A stretch of DNA of 64,000 nt from Candidatus Babelota bacterium (GCA_023379005.1 JAMCTG010000005.1:248001-312000), one strand, 5' to 3'; positions 1 through 8,665 are shown, numbered from the stretch's first letter. Notes: generated by a model not told the origin, from the letters alone. Made by a program: numbers and translations.

Positions 1-627
1 ATCAGTTACAAAAATACAGGCAAACATTTAAGTGCTGACGAAATACACAATCTTTTTGAAAAAAAATCAAAAGATCTTGTTGTGTTAGATACAAGAAATA
101 ATTTTGAATCTCGAGTTGGTAAATTTAAAGATGCTATTATTCCAGACATTGAATACTTCAGACAACTACCAGAATTTATTGATAAAAACTTAGAACTTTT
201 CAAAGACAAAGAAGTTTTGATGTATTGCACAGCTGGCGTGCGTTGTGAAAGAGCAACTGCATATTTAAAATCTAAAGAAATTGCAAAAGAAGTTTATCAA
301 ATCGATGGTGGAATACATAAATATATCGAAAAATATCCTGACGGATATTACAGAGGTAAAAATTATGTATTTGATGGTAGATTAGCTGTTGCACCAAATA
401 ATGATATTTTAGCAAATTGCATGGGTTGTAATATTTCATACGATGAATATACAAATTGTATAAATGCTAAATGCAATAAACAATTAATTTTATGTCCACA
501 ATGTCTTTCAAATTTCAATAATACTTGCAGCCTACAATGTGCAGAACTTATTAAAAATCAAATGACAAACATAAGAACAGTTCCAGCAAAAGTTAATTGC
601 AATCTTGCAAAGTCAGATGATGTGTAA
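1..627 (+). CDS. trhO: tRNA uridine(34) hydroxylase, rhodanese family (5' truncated)
   Basis: The reading frame is open from base 1, so the N-terminal part lies outside the window. TrhO (YceA) uses oxygen to make 5-hydroxyuridine at tRNA wobble position 34. The visible part has the rhodanese domain: VLDTRNNFESRVG, then FKDAIIPDI, then the active-site loop YCTAGVRCERA with its catalytic cysteine, and the family-typical YQIDGGIHKY and YPDGYYRG. The C-terminus carries many paired cysteines (CMGC, CPQC), as in other TrhO proteins. A GTG at 82 is an internal codon and not the start, because homology runs through it. The stop overlaps the murB start by one base (TAATG), so the two are probably co-translated. 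Confidence 0.9.
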   Translation: MSYKNTGKHLSADEIHNLFEKKSKDLVVLDTRNNFESRVGKFKDAIIPDIEYFRQLPEFIDKNLELFKDKEVLMYCTAGVRCERATAYLKSKEIAKEVYQIDGGIHKYIEKYPDGYYRGKNYVFDGRLAVAPNNDILANCMGCNISYDEYTNCINAKCNKQLILCPQCLSNFNNTCSLQCAELIKNQMTNIRTVPAKVNCNLAKSDDV

Positions 628-1673
628 TGCAAAATCTTACCCCAATTAAAAATCAAAAAGTAAAATCAGAACAATTAATTTTTGAAAATATTCCGTTGGC
701 AGATAAAAATTGGTTTCGAACCGGCGGCAATGCAAAATTTTATGCTGAACCAAAAAATGGTATAGAATTTCAGCAAGCTTTATTTTTTGCAAAAGAGCAT
801 AATCAAGAAATATTTATTCTTGGCAAAGGCGCAAATATTTTAATCAGTGATAATGGCTTTGATGGTCTTGTTTTGTGTCCCAAATTAAATGAATTTGAAA
901 TTGTGCAAGAAGATAATGAATTTGCACTTGTAAAAAGCGGAGCCGGAGCTGATTTTTCTGACCTCATTAATTTTTGTTTAGAGAATAATATTGTAGGGCT
1001 TGAAGAATTTAGTGGAATTCCGGGAACTGTGGGTGGTTCAGTTTTTATTAATATTCATTATTTTGAATTTTTATTAAGCCAATTTATTGAATCTGCGCAA
1101 GTTATAGAAAAATCTACGGGTGCAATAAAAACTGTTGATAAAAATTGGTTCGAATTTGGATACAATTATTCAACTTTACATAAAGATGCTCATTATTTAC
1201 TTAATGCTACATTTAAATTAAAAAAAGTTGATGATAAATTTGCTGCATATTCAAAAGGTAGACGAGACGAAATAATAAGACATAGACAAAAAAGATACCC
1301 AATTTCCGGAACATGTGGCAGTTTTTTTAGAAATTTTTTTGAGCATGAAATTCCATTTGAAATATGTGGTAAAAAAATTATTTTTGTAGCTTATTATCTT
1401 GATAAAATTGGTGTTAAAGGACAACTAAAAGTAAATGATGCTATAGTTTCTTATCAACATGCAAATATGATTGTAAATGTTGCAAATGCAAAAACTGCAG
1501 ACATTATTGAGCTTGCAAAAAATATGCAAAAATTAGTTTATGAAAAATTTGGAATTTTACCTCAACCAGAATGTCGTTTGATAGGTTTTAAAGAGTATCC
1601 ACTTTACCCTATAAATGGACCAGGGTCCATTGTTACGGAGACCCCTGAGCCTGATCATTGGGGGAATTTATAA
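627..1673 (+). CDS. murB: UDP-N-acetylenolpyruvoylglucosamine reductase
   Basis: MurB reduces UDP-GlcNAc-enolpyruvate to UDP-MurNAc with NADPH and FAD, the second committed step of peptidoglycan synthesis. Visible are the N-terminal NWFRTGGNA, the FAD-binding LGKGANILISD (about 65-75), the EEFSGIPGTVGGS segment (126-138), the catalytic serine in GTCGSFF (Ser232) and the conserved glutamate in PQPECRLIG (Glu315). At 348 residues it is slightly long, with about 25 unexplained residues after the final motif. Starts inside the trhO stop and ends inside the start of the transporter, so all three appear translationally coupled. It implies that the cell makes muramic acid. Confidence 0.95.
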   Translation: MQNLTPIKNQKVKSEQLIFENIPLADKNWFRTGGNAKFYAEPKNGIEFQQALFFAKEHNQEIFILGKGANILISDNGFDGLVLCPKLNEFEIVQEDNEFALVKSGAGADFSDLINFCLENNIVGLEEFSGIPGTVGGSVFINIHYFEFLLSQFIESAQVIEKSTGAIKTVDKNWFEFGYNYSTLHKDAHYLLNATFKLKKVDDKFAAYSKGRRDEIIRHRQKRYPISGTCGSFFRNFFEHEIPFEICGKKIIFVAYYLDKIGVKGQLKVNDAIVSYQHANMIVNVANAKTADIIELAKNMQKLVYEKFGILPQPECRLIGFKEYPLYPINGPGSIVTETPEPDHWGNL

Positions 1674-2551
1674 TGATTTTATTTTTTATTTTATATGCAC
1701 TTTTAGCTTTATCATTTGTTTTTGCAAAAATTGCTTTAAATTATAGTGCGCCGGTTTTTTTAATTGCATTAAGAATGTCTCTTGCAGGTATTTTGCTTTT
1801 GGGATATCAATTTTTTTTAAATTCAAAAAAATTAATAATTAAAAAAAATGATGTCTGGTTATTTTTTAAAACTTCACTTTTTCACATTTATATAGCATTT
1901 ACACTAGAATTTTGGGCGCTTCGATATTTAAGTTCATCAAAAACAAATATTATTTATACGACAACTCCATTTTTAACCGCGTTGCTTGCTTATTTAATTT
2001 ATGGAAGCAAATTAACTTTTTATAAAACAGTTGGAATGTTAATTGGATTATTTGGTTTGTTGCCAATAATTTTAACTCATATCGCACAAGAAGGCAGTAT
2101 GCTTGCAGGTATTTCATTTCCTGAAGTGATAATGCTTATTTCAGTAATTTGTTCAGCATATGCTTGGTTTTTGGTAAAAGACTTAATGAACAAAAATTAT
2201 TCTTTATTGATAATTAATGGTTATGCAATGTTAATTGGTGGAATTTTAGCTTTTTTTACAAGTTATATAATTGGCGAACAAATGAATTTAAATTGGAATT
2301 TAATATTGTGGATTAGTTTATTAATTTTGGTAAGCAATATTTTATTTTACAATTTATATGCATGGTTAATGCATTTGTATTCATTAACATTTTTATCTTT
2401 TGCCGGTTTTTTGAGTCCAATTTTTGGTGCAATTTTTGGATACTTAATTTTAAATGAAAAAATTACCTATCATTATTTTATTTCATTAATTATAGTTTTC
2501 ATCGGATTGTATATTTTTTACAAAGATGAGATGAATAAAAATAATCTTTGA
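1673..2551 (+). CDS. EamA/DMT-family membrane transporter
   Basis: A 292-residue protein made almost entirely of hydrophobic helices, about ten, in two halves, which is the layout of EamA (drug/metabolite transporter) proteins. The second half ends with the typical FAGFLSPIFGAIFGYLIL and a final helix before a short charged tail. I chose the ATG at 1673: it overlaps the murB TAA by one base (TAATG) and has GGGGGA eight bases upstream, whereas an in-frame TTG at 1658 sits before that ribosome site. Family members export amino acids, nucleotides or metabolites, or import them in intracellular bacteria; substrate cannot be read from the sequence. Confidence 0.85.
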   Translation: MILFFILYALLALSFVFAKIALNYSAPVFLIALRMSLAGILLLGYQFFLNSKKLIIKKNDVWLFFKTSLFHIYIAFTLEFWALRYLSSSKTNIIYTTTPFLTALLAYLIYGSKLTFYKTVGMLIGLFGLLPIILTHIAQEGSMLAGISFPEVIMLISVICSAYAWFLVKDLMNKNYSLLIINGYAMLIGGILAFFTSYIIGEQMNLNWNLILWISLLILVSNILFYNLYAWLMHLYSLTFLSFAGFLSPIFGAIFGYLILNEKITYHYFISLIIVFIGLYIFYKDEMNKNNL

Positions 2552-2607
2552 TTTTTAGAAAAAAGTAATGTAAATTTCTAGTACATTGATTTTGATAACC
2601 TCCATTT

Positions 2608-2639
2608 CCCCTGTCCGTGACGTTCTGTCTGGATAGGGG
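2608..2639. other. GC-rich inverted repeat between transporter and hydrolase genes
   Basis: CCCCTGTCC at 2608-2616 pairs with GGATAGGGG at 2631-2639 (nine pairs, one of them G-U) around a 14-base loop. There is no T-run after it, so a standard intrinsic terminator is unlikely. It may be an RNA hairpin or a protein site; the function is unknown. Confidence 0.45.
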
Positions 2640-2667
2640 TAAATTATATTAATAAATTATTTTTTTT

Positions 2668-3705
2668 ATGTTATATCGGAACAAATCTCATCGTATTCAA
2701 CCACATTGCTTTAAAAGGCGATTCTACAATTATCCTGGTGAAAATCATGAGCCACATTATTCACGTTCAATTATAATGTTTTTTCAGGCACTCTGGTATA
2801 AACAAAATAATAAAGAAAATATAAAAAATTGGTTTACTAAAAATCATAAAATTGAAGAAAGAAGTATTGAACCAAAAATTACTTGGATTGGTCATTCGAC
2901 TTTTTTAATTCAAATTGGCGGCATTAATATAATAACTGATCCGGTATTTGGAAATCTTGCAGGATTATTTAAAAGAATTTTGCCTCCAGGTTTGGACATA
3001 AATTCATTACCACCAATCGATTTTGTTTTACTTTCACATAATCATCGTGATCATATGGATAGCAGATCACTACATATGTTAAGAAAAAATCCGGGTATAA
3101 CTTTTTTAGTTCCGCAAGGTGATAAACAATGGTTTGCAAAAAGAGGATTTAGCAGAACAATAGAACTAAATTGGTGGGATAAAAGAACATTTACAAGTGT
3201 TTATGATGGCATCACAAATTTAGAATTTTTCTTTCTTCCAGCATTTCATTGGTCCGGCCGAGGAATTTTTGATAGAAATAAATCATTGTGGGGAAGTTGG
3301 TTAATTCGTTGCAATGACAAAACAATTTATTTCGGTGGAGATACTGCTTATTCAAGTCACTTTAAAAACATACAACAAGAATTTTCTAGCATAGATATCG
3401 CAATTATGCCAATCGGCCCTTGTGAACCAAGACCTTGGCTGAAAAATTCTCATATCGGGCCAGAAGAAGCAGGACAAGCATTTTTAGAATTGAATGCAAA
3501 ACATTTTATTCCAATGCACTGGGGAACTTATCATTTTGGAGTTGAAGATGTTTTTCTTCCAATTGAACTTTTGCAAAAATGGTGGGATGATCAAAAAATG
3601 GAAAATAAAACTTTGCATATAGTAAAAGTTGGCCAACAAATTACGCCTGAAATCCAAAAACCATTTATTAGCCCGACAATTCAACAACCTTATATTCAAT
3701 TTTAA
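2668..3705 (+). CDS. Metallo-beta-lactamase-fold hydrolase, NAPE-PLD/UlaG-like
   Basis: A 345-residue MBL-fold protein. ITWIGHSTFLIQ opens the domain, ITDPVFGN follows, and the metal motif SHNHRDHMD is near residues 123-131. Later conserved blocks are FLPAFHWSGRG, FGGDTAYS and PMHWGTYHFG. This set is typical of the NAPE-PLD-like branch (zinc-dependent phosphodiesterases, some acting on N-acyl-phosphatidylethanolamine) and of the related UlaG lactonases. No signal peptide is evident. The bacterial substrate is not known, so only the fold and metal-dependent hydrolase role are well supported. The ATG at 2668 lacks a clear ribosome site. Confidence 0.85.
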   Translation: MLYRNKSHRIQPHCFKRRFYNYPGENHEPHYSRSIIMFFQALWYKQNNKENIKNWFTKNHKIEERSIEPKITWIGHSTFLIQIGGINIITDPVFGNLAGLFKRILPPGLDINSLPPIDFVLLSHNHRDHMDSRSLHMLRKNPGITFLVPQGDKQWFAKRGFSRTIELNWWDKRTFTSVYDGITNLEFFFLPAFHWSGRGIFDRNKSLWGSWLIRCNDKTIYFGGDTAYSSHFKNIQQEFSSIDIAIMPIGPCEPRPWLKNSHIGPEEAGQAFLELNAKHFIPMHWGTYHFGVEDVFLPIELLQKWWDDQKMENKTLHIVKVGQQITPEIQKPFISPTIQQPYIQF

Positions 3706-3743
3706 ATAAAAATTTAATTTTTTATTTTTGCAGGGAAATTTGT

Positions 3744-4040
3744 ATGAAGAAAATTACATTATTGAGTATGTTATTATTAACCGCAATACATGTTCATGGA
3801 TACTTAATAAAAAATGATTCTGCAGAAAACATAACGATCAATATTAATGAGTCGTGTTATGAATTAGAACCTGGGGAAAGTTTGGAAATAACAGAGTTTA
3901 ATAATTTAGATATAATTTATAGAGATCACAAAGTAATTACCGATTTGTTTAGTAGCATTTCTTTTCTTGGCGAAGAATTTAAAAATTTAGATAAAATAGA
4001 TTACGTTATCTTTAATTTTGATTCATTACCAATAAATTAA
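3744..4040 (+). CDS. Small secreted protein, paralog of the next gene
   Basis: A 98-residue protein with a typical signal peptide (MKKITLLSMLLLTAIHVHG) and a good ribosome site (AGGGAAAT). The mature part starts YLIKNDSAENI and is short, acidic and probably beta-rich. The downstream neighbour begins its mature part VIVINDSSVNI, so the two are diverged tandem paralogs. I recognise no domain. Confidence 0.75.
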   Translation: MKKITLLSMLLLTAIHVHGYLIKNDSAENITININESCYELEPGESLEITEFNNLDIIYRDHKVITDLFSSISFLGEEFKNLDKIDYVIFNFDSLPIN

Positions 4041-4076
4041 ATCATGAAAATCTGTCATTTAAGAAGGATTTTAATT

Positions 4077-4376
4077 ATGAATTCAGTAAAATTATTAGGC
4101 TTATTATTAATCTTATTAAATATACATGCTGTTATTGTAATAAATGACTCATCAGTAAATATTAAAATTTGTTCTTTTGAAGGGGATAAATGTTTTGCAT
4201 ATCTTCATGTTGGAGAAACATGGGAAAAGAAAGACATTGATAAATTATCAATATATTATAAACCAAAGGGACAGCCGATAGATTGCCAATATTTCCGCAG
4301 CGAAAAATTTGAAAATTTGACTGATGATACAATAATCAATTTTAATTGCAAAAAATCAACTGTAACTAAGAATTAA
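4077..4376 (+). CDS. Small secreted protein, paralog of the previous gene
   Basis: I place the start at the ATG at 4077 (99 residues) because AGAAGGA lies eight bases upstream and the protein then opens directly with a signal peptide (MNSVKLLGLLLILLNIHA). An ATG at 4044 would add a charged leader before it. The mature protein has four cysteines and shares the N-D-S-x-x-N-I opening with the upstream gene. Function unknown; the exported location is inferred from the signal peptide only. Confidence 0.7.
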   Translation: MNSVKLLGLLLILLNIHAVIVINDSSVNIKICSFEGDKCFAYLHVGETWEKKDIDKLSIYYKPKGQPIDCQYFRSEKFENLTDDTIINFNCKKSTVTKN

Positions 4377-4406
4377 ATTTTCTTTCTAAGGTATTTTGTT
4401 TGCCCA

Positions 4407-4431
4407 CCACAATCCCTATTTCGGATTGTGG
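4407..4431. other. Inverted repeat after the secreted-protein pair
   Basis: CCACAATCC (4407-4415) and GGATTGTGG (4423-4431) form a perfect nine-base stem with a seven-base loop, 30 bases after the stop of the upstream gene. No T-run follows, so it is terminator-like at best. It also marks the left edge of the GC-rich island. Confidence 0.45.
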
Positions 4432-4640
4432 CCTTAACTAAAATGCACCAGTCTACGCTTATCCAGGCCTTCCGGCTTGGCAAGCTACGCCCGGGCACCG
4501 CCAACATGCTGTTAGATCCGTCTTCGCCAAGGCTTCGCCGGACACAGTCGCTTTCCCGTTTAATTCGCTGCCGCTTCGCCTTGCGGCTTCCGACTTCGCT
4601 AAGCCTAATTCAAATTCTTATATAATTATAGAAAGCTACG
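4432..4640. other. GC-rich island without a credible gene
   Basis: About 200 bases that are clearly richer in G and C than everything around them, with repeated CTTCGCC words and small hairpins such as GCCGC-8-GCGGC at 4570-4587. An open frame (4428-4625) runs through it, but its arginine-rich translation resembles nothing here and it has no ribosome site. It directly precedes repeat copy 1 and may be part of the same inserted or structured element. Confidence 0.5.
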
Positions 4641-4651
4641 ACGGATAGGCA

Positions 4652-4810
4652 GGCGCTCAGAAAACTACCGGACTTTATTCATTATAAGTTTTGAGTGTTT
4701 GAAAACTCAAAACCTTTAGGTTTGGTGGGTTTGAGTTGCAAAACGTTGAGGGATGCAAGGGAAAGTTGCCGCATTTCTTGGCCATCTTTGGGCGATCAAA
4801 GATAGTCGAA
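4652..4810 (+). repeat. Dispersed repeat, copy 1 (about 160 bp)
   Basis: This stretch matches 25471-25633 in the same orientation, with long identical blocks (GGCGCTCAGAAAACTACCGG; TTGAGTTGCAAAACGTTGAG; GGATGCAAGGGAAAGTTGCC). It holds two inverted repeats: GTTTTGAGT/ACTCAAAAC near 4688-4713, and a 3'-terminal stem around GGCGAT formed by ATCTTTG and CAAAGAT with extra outer pairs. No protein-coding frame is shared convincingly between the copies. It sits between convergent genes, whereas copy 2 lies between groES and rpe. Confidence 0.85.
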
Positions 4811-4844
4811 AAAAATTAATTTAAATTTATTTGAGCAAAATTAA

Positions 4845-5348
4845 TTACTTATTTTTTATAACAACATTAGAAAAAACAGCTTTTACTTTAACAATAAGAT
4901 CGTAATCATCTGTTTCTTTTGTTTTATAAATATGATGTCCCATTGTAACAACATTATCATTTGGCAATTGCACGCTTGCTGCTACAGTTTTAATTTTAAT
5001 TTTTGTAGCTATTTCTGGATTAATTTTGATTATAGTATTAGCAAAAACTGATTTTACATGAACTACTGTTGGCTTAATTGTTAAATCAATATCGGACAAA
5101 TCTATAACTGCTTGTCCAAAAATTACAGAATATTTTTCCTGAGCATTGAAAATTTTAAAATTTTGTCTTGAAAAAATTGTATGTTTACAATATTCATATT
5201 TGCAAGACAATGGTCTGCATCCAATTAAATATGTAACCCCCAGATAGATTAAAAACAATCCAATTAATGGCCGAATTAAGGAAATTCCAAAAATAATCGA
5301 AATTCCCAATAAAATAATAAATGTACCAAAGAATACGTTATTAAACAT
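4845..5348 (-). CDS. Membrane protein with N-terminal helices and a LiaF-like soluble domain
   Basis: A 167-residue protein. Residues 1-45 form two hydrophobic helices (GTFIILLGISIIFGIS; LIGLFLIYLGVTYLIG). The rest is a run of short beta-like repeats (VIDLSDIDLT, VHVKSVFANTIIKINP, VKAVFSNVVIKN). This layout resembles the LiaF / cell-wall-active antibiotics response family, but I am only moderately sure. The start has AGGAAC upstream. It is transcribed divergently from uvrB. Confidence 0.6.
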   Translation of the reverse strand: MFNNVFFGTFIILLGISIIFGISLIRPLIGLFLIYLGVTYLIGCRPLSCKYEYCKHTIFSRQNFKIFNAQEKYSVIFGQAVIDLSDIDLTIKPTVVHVKSVFANTIIKINPEIATKIKIKTVAASVQLPNDNVVTMGHHIYKTKETDDYDLIVKVKAVFSNVVIKNK

Positions 5349-5461
5349 GGATTTGTTCCTATAAAAGATGCTTATTTTTATATAATTTTCTCATTTTTAA
5401 AGATTAATGCAATTAGGATAGTTTATCATTACCATATCTGAATAGCTCTCAGGCTTATAAA

Positions 5462-5489
5462 TTGCAAATTTTTTCAAATAGTATATAAT
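5462..5489 (+). promoter_or_regulatory. Predicted sigma-70-type promoter of uvrB
   Basis: TTGCAA at 5462-5467 and a perfect TATAAT at 5484-5489 are 16 bases apart, about 42 bases before the uvrB ATG. The same TTGC-A / N16 / TATAAT arrangement precedes groES. I see no obvious LexA-type palindrome overlapping it. Confidence 0.65.
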
Positions 5490-5530
5490 CAATAAATAGA
5501 TTAAAAATCAGGGGTTATTTAGGGAAAATA

Positions 5531-7525
5531 ATGTCGTTATTTAAGTTAAAAGCACCTTTTCCACCTGCAGGGGATCAGCCTAAGGCTATTGAAAAATTAA
5601 GCAAAGCCAGAGACGGTAAATCTACTCTGTTGGGTGTAACAGGTTCCGGAAAAACATATACAATTGCAAACGTAATAGCCAAGCAAAATAAGCCTGTGCT
5701 AATACTATCTCCAAATAAAACTTTGGCTGCTCAATTATATGAGGAGTTTAGTTTATTTTTTCCCGAAAATAAGGTTTGTTATTTTGTAAGTTATTATGAC
5801 TATTATCAGCCAGAATCTTATTTGCCAGCCCAGGACATATACGTTCCCAAAGAAACTAAAATAAATTCAGAAATTGAAAGACTTCGAGTTGAAGCAACTG
5901 CGTCATTGATCAATAGAAAAGATACGATAATTATTACTTCAGTTTCATGTATTTATTCTTTAGGTAACCCTACAGATTATAGAAATCTTTCCATACCTTT
6001 GCATGTTGGTCAAAAAATTGCAAGACAAGAACTTTTAAGCCAATTAATTTTTGTACAATATAATAGAAATGATATTGAAAGATCTCCCGGCACGTTCAGC
6101 GTGATTGGAAATACTATCGAAATTATTTTACCGTATCAAAAAGAAAAACTTCGTATAGAAATTTTTGGCGATAAAATTGAAAGTCTGCAATGGGTAAGTA
6201 AGTTAGACAATAAAGTTTTACTTGAACTTGATAACACATTAATATTTCCTGCAAAGCACTTTGTCACAACTCAAGATAAAAAAGACAGAGCAATAGGATC
6301 TATAAAAAATGAGCTTGAAAATTGGTGGACACAACTTAAGAATCCAGTTTATCAAGAAAGAATTAAATCCCGAGTAGCTCATGACGTTGAAATGTTGCAA
6401 GAAACAGGACATTGTTCAGGCATTGAAAATTATTCAAGCCACTTCGATGGTAGAATTCCAGGGCAAAAACCATTCACCTTATTAGATTATTTTGATAAAG
6501 ATTTTTTATTTGTAATTGATGAATCTCACATTGCAATACCTCAATTAAAAGGCATGTATGCTGGTGATAGATCAAGAAAACAATCATTAATAGATTTTGG
6601 TTTCAGATTACCAACTGCTGCAGATAATAGACCACTAAAATTTGAAGAAATAGAAAAATATTTTAACGACATTATTTTTATCTCAGCAACACCAGGAGAA
6701 TATGAACTTTCAAAAAGTGATACTGTGGTTGAACAAATTATTAGGCCAACTGGGCTTATGGACCCGATAATTGAAACTCATCCAAGAGAAGGTCAATTAA
6801 AACATTTAGAAGAACAAATTTTAAAAGCAAAAGATAGTGGTTACAGAAGTTTAGTGACTGTGCTCACCAAAAAAATGGCAGAAGAACTTGCAAGATATCT
6901 TCAAGAACAAAAAATTAAAGTATGTTATCTGCATAGCGAAATGAAAACACCACAACGAACAGAAATTTTGCATAAATTGAGACTTGGAATTTTTGATTGT
7001 ATTGTTGGCGTAAATCTATTACGAGAAGGTTTAGATTTGCCGGAAGTTGCACTTGTTGCAATTATGGATGCGGATATCGAAAGTTATTTACGAGATAAAA
7101 GATCTTTAATTCAGATAATCGGACGTGCTGCAAGAAATATTGATTCCAAAGTAATATTGTATTGCGATAGAATTACTCAATCTATGAAATCTGCAATGGA
7201 TGAGACAGAAAGACGTAGAGAATTACAAAAAAATTATAATGAAAAAAATAAAATAATTCCAAAAACTGTAAAAAGAGAAGTCACAAAAAGCATTTCTAAT
7301 ATTCAGGCGGCAATCGCAGCAGCATCTAAGCTTAATCCGAAAAAGAAAAAACCTACAACTGATAATACTGAAAAATTAGAAATACAACAGTTTGAAAAAA
7401 TAAAATTGCAAATCGAAGAACTTGAAAAATCAATGCAAGGAGCTGCAGAAAACTTGGATTTTGAAACCGCAATCAAATTGCGAGAAGAATGGACAGAGCT
7501 CAAAAAGAAAATAGAAGCTATTTAA
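5531..7525 (+). CDS. uvrB: UvrABC excinuclease subunit B
   Basis: UvrB is the damage-verifying helicase of nucleotide excision repair; UvrA loads it and UvrC cuts around it. The 664 residues match the usual length. Walker A is GVTGSGKT (35-42), the beta-hairpin region is FVSYYDYYQPESYLP, the DEAD-like box is DESH followed by IPQLKGMYAGDRSR, and helicase motif VI is QIIGRAARN. The C-terminal UVR motif (FETAIKLREEW) that contacts UvrC is intact, after a lysine-rich linker. AGGGAAAATA precedes the ATG. Its stop overlaps the convergent downstream gene by eight bases. Confidence 0.97.
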   Translation: MSLFKLKAPFPPAGDQPKAIEKLSKARDGKSTLLGVTGSGKTYTIANVIAKQNKPVLILSPNKTLAAQLYEEFSLFFPENKVCYFVSYYDYYQPESYLPAQDIYVPKETKINSEIERLRVEATASLINRKDTIIITSVSCIYSLGNPTDYRNLSIPLHVGQKIARQELLSQLIFVQYNRNDIERSPGTFSVIGNTIEIILPYQKEKLRIEIFGDKIESLQWVSKLDNKVLLELDNTLIFPAKHFVTTQDKKDRAIGSIKNELENWWTQLKNPVYQERIKSRVAHDVEMLQETGHCSGIENYSSHFDGRIPGQKPFTLLDYFDKDFLFVIDESHIAIPQLKGMYAGDRSRKQSLIDFGFRLPTAADNRPLKFEEIEKYFNDIIFISATPGEYELSKSDTVVEQIIRPTGLMDPIIETHPREGQLKHLEEQILKAKDSGYRSLVTVLTKKMAEELARYLQEQKIKVCYLHSEMKTPQRTEILHKLRLGIFDCIVGVNLLREGLDLPEVALVAIMDADIESYLRDKRSLIQIIGRAARNIDSKVILYCDRITQSMKSAMDETERRRELQKNYNEKNKIIPKTVKREVTKSISNIQAAIAAASKLNPKKKKPTTDNTEKLEIQQFEKIKLQIEELEKSMQGAAENLDFETAIKLREEWTELKKKIEAI

Positions 7526-7901
7526 TTATAACTCCATTCTGACCAAATTTTTGATCTAAAATTCCGTCAGGAGTAAATTTTGTTTCAAATTCTTGTTCTG
7601 TCTTTCCAAAAAATACCGAACCTATTACATGAATTTCATTATTAATTGGATTTATTTGAATACGATGGGGAGTCGCATGGGACAAAGTAAATGCGGCTAC
7701 GCCATTTATACCAAAAGTATTATCAATAGATCCATCTAAATTATGCCTGCTTAGCCTAAACCCACCAGTAGGAATTTCTTCCAAAAAAATTTTTCTTCCA
7801 TCAGATTGCGCAGCAATTAAATTTGGTGTTGTGCCTTCGCTACAAAATAAATTTAAACTAATGAAGCACAAAATATAAAAAATTCTTTTAATCATTATCA
7901 T
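7518..7901 (-). CDS. Secreted delta-60-repeat protein 1
   Basis: A 127-residue protein with a signal peptide (MIMIKRIFYILCFISLNLFC) and two copies of the delta-60 type motif: GGFRLSRHNLDGSIDNTFGI and TKFTPDGILDQKFGQNGVI. In large proteins these repeats build beta-propeller-like blades; here only about two remain, too few to close a propeller alone. The next gene is a paralog with an almost identical signal peptide and the same AAGAAGTAATT ribosome site spacing, so they arose by tandem duplication. Function unknown. Confidence 0.75.
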   Translation of the reverse strand: MIMIKRIFYILCFISLNLFCSEGTTPNLIAAQSDGRKIFLEEIPTGGFRLSRHNLDGSIDNTFGINGVAAFTLSHATPHRIQINPINNEIHVIGSVFFGKTEQEFETKFTPDGILDQKFGQNGVIIK

Positions 7902-7913
7902 AATTACTTCTTA

Positions 7914-8294
7914 TTAATATCTCGGGTTAACCATCATGCCTACATTACCAAATGTTCTATCAAGATATCCACTAGGTTCAAATCTCATAATAAAAGTGTC
8001 GGCAGTCTTAGGATCTAAGATAACTGTAATTGGTAATTTTGACATAATGCCATATACATAAATGTTTGATCTTTTGTCAAACTTAATTGCTTGTGCTTTT
8101 ATGCCCGGCCAAGTATAGGAAAAAGATGTGAACTTGTTATCTGGCGACCCATCAGAATTATATCTCTGTAAAATAAATCCTCCGTATGGTATGTCTTTAA
8201 GAACAATTTTCTTACCATCTGGTTGAGTTACTTCAAACCCACAAAATGAATTTAAAGTTATTAAGCACAAAATATAAAAAATTCTTTTAATCAT
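7914..8294 (-). CDS. Secreted delta-60-repeat protein 2
   Basis: Paralog of the neighbouring gene. Signal peptide MIKRIFYILCLITLNSFC, then DGKKIVLKDIPYGGFILQRY, NSDGSPDNKF and FEPSGYLDRTFGNVG, which are delta-60 style blades. The central part differs from its paralog (IYVYGIMSKLPITVILDP). The cysteine at the end of the hydrophobic stretch is not in a proper lipobox, so export by signal peptidase I is more likely than lipidation. Upstream of it in the same direction is the acidic secreted protein, with an 11-base gap. Confidence 0.75.
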   Translation of the reverse strand: MIKRIFYILCLITLNSFCGFEVTQPDGKKIVLKDIPYGGFILQRYNSDGSPDNKFTSFSYTWPGIKAQAIKFDKRSNIYVYGIMSKLPITVILDPKTADTFIMRFEPSGYLDRTFGNVGMMVNPRY

Positions 8295-8305
8295 AATTAC
8301 TTCTT

Positions 8306-8665
8306 TTAAACTATTGGTCTTTCTAAATTTTGCATTTTGCCGTCGCCTTCTATTTCATCATATCTTCTTACTGATTCATCCAATGCTTCATCCATTAAAT
8401 CGCAACTTTCTTCATCTTCCTCAGTCAAACATTGAATAATTTTTGGTTGAGCAATGTTAGGTACAGTAACTTCAACTTTTGGAATATCAGAACCCTTTAT
8501 TTCATCATCAAATTTTATATCTAATTCTGTTGGTTGTGTTGTTGTAATTTCTGGGCCAGTTGTAGTGGACAATTGCTGTTCTGGAAGCATTTGTTTAATA
8601 ACATCCATCGCGGTTAAATTTACATAACCTAACATGGATAATATTAAAAAATATTTCTTTTTCAT
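8306..8665 (-). CDS. Secreted acidic low-complexity protein
   Basis: I start this gene at the ATG at 8665 (119 residues): AGGGGGAT precedes it and the protein then begins with a signal peptide (MKKKYFLILSMLGYVNLTAM). The frame is open further upstream, but that part has no ribosome site. The mature protein is rich in Asp, Glu, Thr and Pro (TTTGPEITTTQPTELD; LTEEDEESCDLMDEALDE) and is likely disordered. No domain recognised. Confidence 0.7.
   Translation of the reverse strand: MKKKYFLILSMLGYVNLTAMDVIKQMLPEQQLSTTTGPEITTTQPTELDIKFDDEIKGSDIPKVEVTVPNIAQPKIIQCLTEEDEESCDLMDEALDESVRRYDEIEGDGKMQNLERPIV

Noticed and set aside
4428-4625. Open frame of 65 codons across the GC-rich island
   Set aside because: Arg/Leu/Ser-rich translation typical of GC-rich non-coding DNA, no ribosome site, and no resemblance to any exported or cytoplasmic protein of the window.
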